This document shows positions 1 through 4,390 of a stretch of 8,415 bases of DNA, piece by piece. The notes under the pieces are model-generated. The model saw only the letters and a list, made by a program, of their open reading frames with translations, ran no database searches and had not been told where the DNA came from. The stretch is from Candidatus Chloroheliales bacterium (GTDB taxonomy: Bacteria; Chloroflexota; Chloroflexia; QHBQ01), in the NCBI GenBank assembly GCA_003243865.1, contig QHBQ01000512.1:1-8415 (forward strand). Reading direction: 5' to 3'. The number at the start of each line of letters is the position of its first letter. Position 1 is the stretch's first letter. A program made the position numbers and the translations under genes.

Positions 1-194
1 AGGCCAGCGGTGTAGTAACTATCCACCTTATCGAAGGTGCAGTGCAAGTTTCAACCGCCGCACATACCTACGATTTGTCGCCCGCAAGTATGGTCGCGCT
101 TGCCCCCGGCGTGAAGCACAACGTGCTGGCGAAGCAGCCCAGCACGATACTCCTGACTGTCTGCCTCGAGCCTACGGAGGAGGGTATGGGCTAA
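1..194 (+). CDS. Small cupin-domain protein, C-terminal part (5' end outside window)
   Basis: The frame is open from the window edge (first whole codon at 3) to TAA at 192-194 and gives 63 residues. The fragment reads as the second half of a single-domain cupin: beta-strand-like segments (GVVTIHLIEGAVQV, HTYDLSPASMVALAP) followed by APGVKHNVLA, which fits cupin motif 2 (P-G-x-x-H). From the second copy near 7285, the missing part of motif 1 would be DHQASG, lacking the usual HxH, so metal binding through the full set of ligands is doubtful. Small cupins of about 110 residues are often sensor or stress-linked proteins; no substrate can be named here. A nearly identical copy lies at 7285-7477, but that one carries a frameshift while this one is intact as far as visible. 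Family assignment is fairly sure, function unknown. Confidence 0.75.
   Translation, partial: ASGVVTIHLIEGAVQVSTAAHTYDLSPASMVALAPGVKHNVLAKQPSTILLTVCLEPTEEGMG
1..194 (+). repeat. Direct repeat, copy 1 (cupin 3' end)
   Basis: Bases 1-194 align with 7285-7477 in the same orientation. By eye there are about 15 differences including three single-base indels, so about 92 % identity. The repeat probably continues upstream of the window. After the stop codons the two copies diverge within about ten bases. Confidence 0.9.
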
Positions 195-218
195 AAGGTT
201 CTTCATGTATCCCCAGCG

Positions 219-452
219 TTGCAGCGGCTGCAGCGCCTGCCGCACGTCACGATGCGCTGGCTGATCATCGCGTTGATGCTGCTCAACGGCTTTCAGTTGG
301 TGTTGCTGCAACTGGCGATCAACAGCAGCGCGCTACTCGACGTAGTGGTCACCTGGCTATACGTCGTCATCTCTGGTGCAGCCATGCTCGTCGCCCCCGC
401 GCTTATCGCCTGGGCCTTTGCCCGCAGTCGGAGAGTAAAGCCTAAAGATTAA
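219..452 (+). CDS. Small hypothetical membrane protein with two transmembrane segments
   Basis: This frame gives 77 residues from a TTG start at 219, or 66 from ATG at 252 (MRWLIIALMLL). Two hydrophobic helices are visible, about residues 14-33 (WLIIALMLLNGFQLVLLQLA) and about 44-67 (VVTWLYVVISG...LIAWAFA), followed by a positive tail (RSRRVKPK). That predicts a short hairpin in the inner membrane with a cytoplasmic C-terminus. No Shine-Dalgarno is well placed: an AAAAGG at 193-198 sits too far from 219 and better serves an ATG at 205, whose frame closes after 19 codons. The start is therefore uncertain. It lies 24 bp after the cupin stop and could be co-transcribed with it. The stop codon lies inside the heptamer array. 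I do not recognise a family. Confidence 0.5.
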   Translation: MQRLQRLPHVTMRWLIIALMLLNGFQLVLLQLAINSSALLDVVVTWLYVVISGAAMLVAPALIAWAFARSRRVKPKD

Positions 453-516
453 AGATTAAAGATGAACATCGCAGCATCCGCTTGTCTTTAATCTCTAATC
501 TCTAATCTTTTATCTC
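443..516. repeat. Inverted pair of heptamer arrays (TAAAGAT x3 / TAATCTC x4)
   Basis: Three exact tandem TAAAGAT units occupy 443-463. After a 22-bp spacer the opposite strand pattern appears: TAATCTC at 489 and 496, then the diverged TAATCTT at 503 and TTATCTC at 510. Read on one strand, both arms are AAAGATTA(A/G)AGATTA(A/G)AGAT, and a 20-bp core pairs at 18 positions. The array runs through the stop codon of the upstream gene (TAA at 450-452) and ends just before the ribosome site of the next gene. It could act as a weak terminator or a mobile/slippage-prone repeat; no clean T-tract follows a G+C stem. Confidence 0.8.
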
Positions 517-530
517 GCCAAGGAGAACCG

Positions 531-848
531 ATGAACCAACCAACGCCCTTTATCGCCGCCTACCACCTGAGCGAAGCGGAGTGGGAGGTGCTGTACCTGC
601 TCGACGACGCGCTCGACCAGTTGCGGAAGATGACCCTCAGCTTTAGCGAACTGCGCTACCTGGCGGTGGAGCATAGCGAGGAGCAGATCCGCGCCGCCGT
701 CGAATCGCTGCTCGACCCTGCAGCGCACAACCGGCCACCTACGTCGCTGCTCGTCACCATCCCCAACCTCACCAACCTGCCCATCTACCGCATCGCCCCG
801 GCGGGCCGCAAACTGGTGGAGATGCAGAAGCAATCGGTGCGTTCCTAG
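531..848 (+). CDS. Hypothetical protein, possibly winged-helix
   Basis: The 105-residue protein starts at ATG 531 behind a good AAGGAG at 520-525. The N-terminal half is helical and acidic (LSEAEWEVLYLLDDALDQL, then LSFSELRYLAV and EEQIRAAVESLL). A stretch that could be a beta-hairpin (SLLVTIPNLTNLPIYRIAPAGRKLVE) follows. The closing YRIAPAGRKL pattern resembles the wing and last helix of small winged-helix proteins, where a [Y/F]-x-[L/I]-T-x-x-G-x-x motif is common. That comparison is suggestive only, and I cannot name a family. The gene stands alone between the heptamer array and the duplicated leader at 851. It may have been the neighbour of the hemerythrin gene before the P450 arrived. 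Confidence 0.75.
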   Translation: MNQPTPFIAAYHLSEAEWEVLYLLDDALDQLRKMTLSFSELRYLAVEHSEEQIRAAVESLLDPAAHNRPPTSLLVTIPNLTNLPIYRIAPAGRKLVEMQKQSVRS

Positions 849-850
849 AA

Positions 851-901
851 TGGCGATTAAGTAACCCGGCAGCTATGGACCGAGGAGTGCTGATGAAACG
901 A
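851..901 (+). repeat. Duplicated gene leader, copy 1 (before P450)
   Basis: Bases 851-901 match 2132-2182 at 42 of 51 positions without gaps. The last 21 bases are identical and hold the ribosome site (GAGGAG, 882-887), the spacer and the codons ATG-AAA-CGA. In copy 2 this is the real start of a hemerythrin gene. Here the similarity stops after the third codon and the frame closes at 928. Confidence 0.85.
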
Positions 902-928
902 TTTGAATATTATTTGCGACGTATCTGA
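893..928 (+). other. Orphan 11-codon ORF with a strong ribosome site (leader peptide or remnant)
   Basis: ATG at 893 follows GAGGAG (882-887) at ideal spacing and encodes MKRFEYYLRRI before TGA at 926-928. The site and first three codons are copied from, or shared with, the hemerythrin start at 2174. It lies 19 bp before the P450 ATG, so it may be translated as a leader or may simply be the scar of an insertion. Nothing shows that the peptide has a function. Confidence 0.35.
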
Positions 929-947
929 CACCATGTGAGGAGCGAAC

Positions 948-2096
948 ATGAACTATCATCCAAACCCCGATTGGGGTCCAAGAGATATTTCCGTCCTCGG
1001 CGATCAGCGGCGTGCGTACGATGAGATGCGTGAGCGTTGCCCTGTCGCCTACAGCGACTTCCTGGACTGGTCGCTATTCCGCCACCAGGATATTATCAGC
1101 GTCCTCGCCGATGCTGAGACCTACAGCAGCGCTTCCAAGCACCTCGCCGTTCCCAACGGCATGGACCCCCCCGAACACACGCAGTACCGCAGCGTTCTGG
1201 AGCCGTATTTCCGGCCTGAACAGATGATGGCGATCGAGCCGCAATGCCGACGCATCGCGGTTGACCTGTTGCAGGCGTTCCTCGCCCGTGATGAAGTGGA
1301 GTTCATCTCCGAATTCGCCCAGCCCTTCCTCTTCAAGACGCTCTGCACATTCCTCGGCTTGTCATCTGAGACTTGGGAGAATCTCCGTGGCTGGACGCAC
1401 GGCAATCAGGAAGCGGCATTCTCGCAGGACCGGGAGGCGGGGGCGGCTCTGGCTCGTGAGTTCGCTGGATACGTCACGGAGGCGCTTCGGGTTCGGCGGG
1501 AAGCGGGGGTGGATGCGAACAATGACCTGATCAGCAGCCTCATGGTGACAACGGCCGAGGGTGCGGCACTGAGCGACGAGGAAATCGTCAGCCTCCTACG
1601 TAACTGGACCGCCGGTCAAGGCACTGTGGCTGCTGCGCTCGGCATCCTCGTATACTACCTCGCGGAACACGCAGACGTGCAGCAGCAGCTACGCCGCGAA
1701 CCGACACTGCTGCCCGCTGCGATTGATGAAATTTTGCGGGCCGACGGCCCCCTGATCGCCAACCGGCGGACCACGACGCACGACGTGGAGATCGGGGGTC
1801 GCAAGATCGGCGCGGGCGAGAAGCTCTCGCTCAATTGGATTGCCGCGAACCGTGATGGACGTGCGTTTGACGATCCCGATGCGGTCCGCTTCGAGCGTGA
1901 CCCAGGGGGTAACCTCTTGTTCGGTGCGGGTATTCACTACTGCCTCGGCGCTCCTTTGGCCCGCCTTGAGATGCGGATTGCTATGGAAGAACTCCTGACG
2001 CGCACGACCACGATCGAGCCTGGTGCCACGGAGCCGCTGCGGCGGGATGTCTATCCGAGCAATGGATTCCAGGCGCTGCCGGTGCGCCAGCGATGA
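948..2096 (+). CDS. Cytochrome P450 (bacterial, soluble type)
   Basis: This is a haem-thiolate monooxygenase of 382 residues, slightly short for the roughly 400 usual in soluble bacterial P450s. ATG 948 follows GAGGAG at 936-941. Visible landmarks are PPEHTQYRSVL at 74-84 (the H...R pair that contacts the haem propionates), ExxR in the K helix (E261-R264, EILR), and the haem loop FGAGIHYCLGAPLARLE with ligand Cys332. The I-helix reads TAGQGTVA (221-228): Thr226 is present, but the acidic residue normally before it (AGx[D/E]T) is Gly225. This may alter proton delivery or favour non-classical chemistry. No membrane anchor is present, so it should be cytosolic and need ferredoxin and reductase partners, which are not in the window. 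Substrate unknown. It sits between two copies of a hemerythrin leader, suggesting insertion. Confidence 0.96.
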   Translation: MNYHPNPDWGPRDISVLGDQRRAYDEMRERCPVAYSDFLDWSLFRHQDIISVLADAETYSSASKHLAVPNGMDPPEHTQYRSVLEPYFRPEQMMAIEPQCRRIAVDLLQAFLARDEVEFISEFAQPFLFKTLCTFLGLSSETWENLRGWTHGNQEAAFSQDREAGAALAREFAGYVTEALRVRREAGVDANNDLISSLMVTTAEGAALSDEEIVSLLRNWTAGQGTVAAALGILVYYLAEHADVQQQLRREPTLLPAAIDEILRADGPLIANRRTTTHDVEIGGRKIGAGEKLSLNWIAANRDGRAFDDPDAVRFERDPGGNLLFGAGIHYCLGAPLARLEMRIAMEELLTRTTTIEPGATEPLRRDVYPSNGFQALPVRQR

Positions 2097-2117
2097 GCGT
2101 CACACGGGCATCGCTGG
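2087..2117 (+). terminator. Perfect 9-bp hairpin over the P450 stop codon (no T-tract)
   Basis: CCAGCGATG at 2087-2095 pairs perfectly with CATCGCTGG at 2109-2117 across a 13-base loop. The 5' arm contains two bases of the TGA stop (2094-2096). No run of T follows, so this is not a standard intrinsic terminator. It may protect the mRNA 3' end or weaken read-through into the hemerythrin genes. Confidence 0.4.
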
Positions 2118-2118
2118 G

Positions 2119-2124
2119 TATAAT
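2119..2124 (+). promoter_or_regulatory. Candidate -10 box for the hemerythrin pair
   Basis: A perfect TATAAT lies 50 bp before the hemerythrin ATG and directly after the hairpin at 2087-2117. I see no good -35 box at 16-18 bp, so an internal promoter is possible but unproven. Confidence 0.35.
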
Positions 2125-2131
2125 ACTAAAA

Positions 2132-2182
2132 CGGCGGTGAAGTAACCGTCCAACTACGGGCCGAGGAGTGCTGATGAAACGA
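2132..2182 (+). repeat. Duplicated gene leader, copy 2 (hemerythrin start)
   Basis: This is the counterpart of 851-901 (42/51 identical). It carries GAGGAG at 2163-2168 and the hemerythrin codons ATG-AAA-CGA at 2174-2182. It is presumably the original copy, since an intact gene follows. Confidence 0.85.
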
Positions 2183-2641
2183 CATCCCGCCCTTCGGGAA
2201 CTCTCTTCCGATCACCATCATGGTCTGGTTCAAGCACGCCGCCTGATGCTGGCGGTCAGCGGCGACCGGGCTAGCCCTGCGACGCTGATGCCAGCGGCCC
2301 GCGCCTTCCTGGACTTCTGGGCGCACGAGACGCGCCCGCATTTCAGGGCGGAGGAGGAGGCGCTGCTGCCAGCCTTCGCCCGCTATGCCGATCCGAATCA
2401 GCCGCCCATCGTGCGCATACTGCTAGAACATATCCGCATCCGGCAGCTAGTCGCCGAGCTGGAGCGAGCGGTGGCTGGGGATACAGCAGCCGCGCCCACA
2501 ATGCAGGCGCTGGGCGAATTGCTCCATGCCCACATCCGCTATGAAGAGGATGTATTCTTTCCCCTATTGGAAGCGTCCATGCCCGAAGAAGAGCTGGCCG
2601 CTTTGCCCGCCGCCATCGCTGCGATTGCCAGTTCTGCATAA
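2174..2641 (+). CDS. Hemerythrin HHE-domain protein (first of two)
   Basis: The protein is 155 residues and entirely helical, with the four-helix pattern of HHE domains. Putative diiron ligands are His15 or His16 (SDHHHGL), His56 and Glu60 (HFRAE), His86 (LLEHIRIR), and His120 and Glu124 (HIRYE). Both HxxxE pairs are therefore intact. ATG 2174 is chosen over an in-frame GTG at 2168 because the GAGGAG at 2163-2168 gives it ideal spacing and the GTG overlaps that site. Family members bind O2 or NO, handle iron, or repair iron-sulfur centres; which applies here cannot be read from sequence. It is probably cytoplasmic (no signal peptide) and co-transcribed with the next gene, 33 bp downstream. 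Confidence 0.93.
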   Translation: MKRHPALRELSSDHHHGLVQARRLMLAVSGDRASPATLMPAARAFLDFWAHETRPHFRAEEEALLPAFARYADPNQPPIVRILLEHIRIRQLVAELERAVAGDTAAAPTMQALGELLHAHIRYEEDVFFPLLEASMPEEELAALPAAIAAIASSA

Positions 2642-2674
2642 TGTCAGGGTGTCGGCTCAAAACAGGAGGTAATC

Positions 2675-3145
2675 ATGAGTACCGTCAGCGAAGTTATCCA
2701 TAACCATCATCAAGAACTCGCCCGCACTTTGCACGGCTACGTGAGCGACCTTGATGGGAGTACAGCGATGGGCGACCCCCAGTCTTTGGTTGCCTTCCTT
2801 CAGGGCGACCTCTTGCCCCATGCCGCTGGGGAGGAGGCATACCTGTATCCGGCGGTTGACCCTCTGGTAAAGGAATATGGGCGGCCCACCGCGACCATGA
2901 TGGTGGACCACGAGTACATCAAGCGCTACATCGCGCAGATCGCGGCGGCGGTCCAGGCGCTGGCGACCGCCGCCCCCGATGCGCGGGCGGCGCAGCAGTC
3001 TGCGCTGCAGCGGCTCTGTTTGCAGCTGGAGGCCATCCTGCTTGTCCATCTCGACAAGGAAGAGCGGGTCTACCTGCCGCTGTTTGAAGCGCATCTTTCG
3101 CCGGAAGTGCAGCAGCAGATTCTGGATGGAATGCACGAGGGTTAG
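2675..3145 (+). CDS. Hemerythrin HHE-domain protein (second of two)
   Basis: A 156-residue helical protein starts at ATG 2675 behind a near-perfect AGGAGG (about 2664-2669). Putative diiron ligands are His11 or His12 (NHHQEL), His49 and Glu53 (HAAGE), His79 (VDHEYIKR), and His125 and Glu129 (HLDKE). It follows the first HHE gene by 33 bp, with no terminator seen between them, so the two form an operon. The two proteins share the ligand spacing but little other sequence (for example SSDHHHGLVQARR against HNHHQELARTLH). They are old paralogues rather than a recent duplication and may act as distinct sensors or carriers. The stop TAG at 3143-3145 overlaps the stop of a minus-strand gene. Confidence 0.93.
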   Translation: MSTVSEVIHNHHQELARTLHGYVSDLDGSTAMGDPQSLVAFLQGDLLPHAAGEEAYLYPAVDPLVKEYGRPTATMMVDHEYIKRYIAQIAAAVQALATAAPDARAAQQSALQRLCLQLEAILLVHLDKEERVYLPLFEAHLSPEVQQQILDGMHEG

Positions 3146-3429
3146 GCCGCGTGGGTGCGCCGATTGTTCGCATCGGTGGTTCTGTAGGCCCATACGCCGG
3201 AGTCTATCGGCATCGCCCTCCGCCCCAGCAGAACGATAAAGCCCAGACCAAGACTAAGGATGCCGAGAACAGTGTAGGCGAGGCCCACCAGCGCCCAACC
3301 GAAGACCAGCAGCAGGATGCCACCAATGACTGCGACACAGGCTCGTGCATGGTCTCTGCTCCACTGGGGCAGCACCTCTGTGGGTGCGCACTGAGTTGCG
3401 CTGCTGGCTTCGGGCCTTGTGCTGCCCAT
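3142..3429 (-). CDS. Small hypothetical membrane protein, convergent with the hemerythrins
   Basis: The frame gives 95 residues from ATG at 3429 (CAT on the plus strand) to TAA at 3142-3144. The middle is strongly hydrophobic and rich in Gly (about residues 31-71: VAVIGGILLLVFGWALVGLA, then a run of L/G/I to VLLGRRAMP), fitting two membrane helices joined by a tight turn. The N-terminal 30 residues and C-terminal 22 are polar. I see no ribosome site before 3429, and the true start may be internal, for example a GTG about 25 codons in. Plus-strand reading of the same bases gives only a low-complexity product. Its tail overlaps the stop of the second hemerythrin by 4 bp. Function is not recognised. 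Confidence 0.55.
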   Translation of the reverse strand: MGSTRPEASSATQCAPTEVLPQWSRDHARACVAVIGGILLLVFGWALVGLAYTVLGILSLGLGFIVLLGRRAMPIDSGVWAYRTTDANNRRTHAA

Positions 3430-4235
3430 TAGTTTGCGCCGCTGGCTTTGCTAGGGCTTCGCCTATGCGCCTGCTCGGCTGGCGCTCACCTAGCTGCCCT
3501 GCATCTGACTACCGCACATCATCCTCGCACGTCCTCGCCCACTCTGGCTGCCGTCGCGCCACTCGCGCAACCTAGCTGCCGCCCACCTGCTGCTGCGCGC
3601 TCTCGCCTAACCCTCCGCTACCCTCTGGCCACGCCCTTTCCCCGCCTGCCCTCTGCGGTCAATGCGGCACACTCGCACCGCCTTGCTGTCGCACACTCTC
3701 GCCTACCCTGGTTACCGCGCACCCTCCGCACGCCCTCGTGACACTGCTGCTCACTTGGCTTCCGCTCTGCGCCCCGCGCCGCGCTCACCTACCCTCGCAG
3801 CCCGCCGCCGCCGCGCTGCCCCAAGCATCTCGCCGCCGATCCCACACACCATCCGCCATGCCCCCTCGCCCCTAACTCCTCACTGGCCTCGGTCAGCAGG
3901 CAAGCAGGCGGATCACCCCGGCAGAGGGCGTGGCAGTGGGTAGGGCAGGCGGGGTCGGCGGCGCTGCTGCTCTCGATCGCTACTACTCGACACTTTCATG
4001 GACGGCACGAGCCTGCTGGCGTTTCCTGGCCGCTGCGGGGCCGCTGCGATATGTTGTGCCTTAGCCGCTACCCTCCGCACTTCCTCGCCACACCCTCCGC
4101 GTCCCTCTTGCCGTCGCCGCGCCGCACTCGCACCCTGGCGGTCGCGCTTCGCCTGCCTGCTGCCGCCCGCCTGCTACCGCGCACTATCGCCAGCAGCCGC
4201 GCCACTATCTCCCATTGGGAGCGTAGAGGTCTCTG
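3430..4235. other. Long C-rich, G-poor non-coding tract with degenerate repeats
   Basis: No frame here gives a believable protein; the open frames of under 100 codons are R/P/A/S/H-rich and unrelated to any fold. The plus strand is strongly C-skewed: in 3481-3540 I count 28 C against 11 G. Short motifs recur: CCTAGCTGCC at 3489 and 3571; CTACCCTC at 3618, 3789 and 4068 with the variant CTACCCTG at 3703; and several forms of CTCGCCTA(A)CCCT. Some spacings fall at 82-86 bp, hinting at an eroded tandem array, but the intervening sequence aligns poorly. The skew reverses in a G-rich island at about 3920-3962. It may be an old repeat region or a non-coding transcript. Confidence 0.6.
3926..3954 (+). 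other. G-quadruplex candidate inside the C-rich tract
   Basis: Four G-runs (3926-3928, 3938-3940, 3943-3945 and 3951-3954) are separated by loops of 9, 2 and 5 bases, with further GG pairs nearby. One loop is longer than the usual limit of seven. It is the only strongly G-skewed patch in the tract. Confidence 0.4.
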
Positions 4236-4236
4236 C

Positions 4237-4265
4237 TTGTACGTAGCTACAGCCTGTGTTACAAT
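4237..4265 (+). promoter_or_regulatory. Candidate promoter and dyad upstream of the Nramp-like gene
   Basis: TACAAT at 4260-4265 (5/6 to the -10 consensus) lies 17 bp after TTGTAC at 4237-4242 (3/6 to the -35). Between and over the -35 is a dyad, TGTA-N6-TACA (4238-4251), with an 8-bp palindrome GTAGCTAC at 4243-4250. An operator for a metal-responsive repressor would be expected in such a place, but this is not a recognised MntR or Fur box. The leader to the ATG would be about 120 bases. Confidence 0.35.
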
Positions 4266-4390
4266 CGGCTAGCCTGAGCAAAAGGCCGGTTGGCAAAGTT
4301 ATGTCGAGAGGCACTAATATTGCTTGATGAGGGCCGGTATCAACTTTCCAGTAGCACACCTTTACCACATCGCAGATGAGAGGAGAAGCT

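Noticed and set aside
2657..3193. 178-codon minus-strand ORF over the second hemerythrin
   Set aside because: Antisense of a clear HHE gene; its product has no recognisable fold.
3448..3943. Plus-strand ORFs of 93-97 codons in the C-rich tract
   Set aside because: The products are R/P/A/S/H-rich, without hydrophobic pattern or motif and without ribosome sites; open frames are expected in C-rich, stop-poor DNA.
3430..4235. CRISPR array in the repeat-like C-rich tract
   Set aside because: Recurring motifs are only 8-10 bp, diverge quickly and do not alternate with spacers of constant size; no cas genes nearby.
3998..4272. Overlapping plus-strand ORFs of 73-82 codons before the transporter
   Set aside because: Low-complexity composition, no ribosome site, and they end in the probable promoter region.
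4266..4390. Manganese (yybP-ykoY) or magnesium riboswitch in the transporter leader
   Set aside because: The conserved core of neither class is visible; only a repeated GGCCGGT (4284 and 4332) and a short possible stem were seen.
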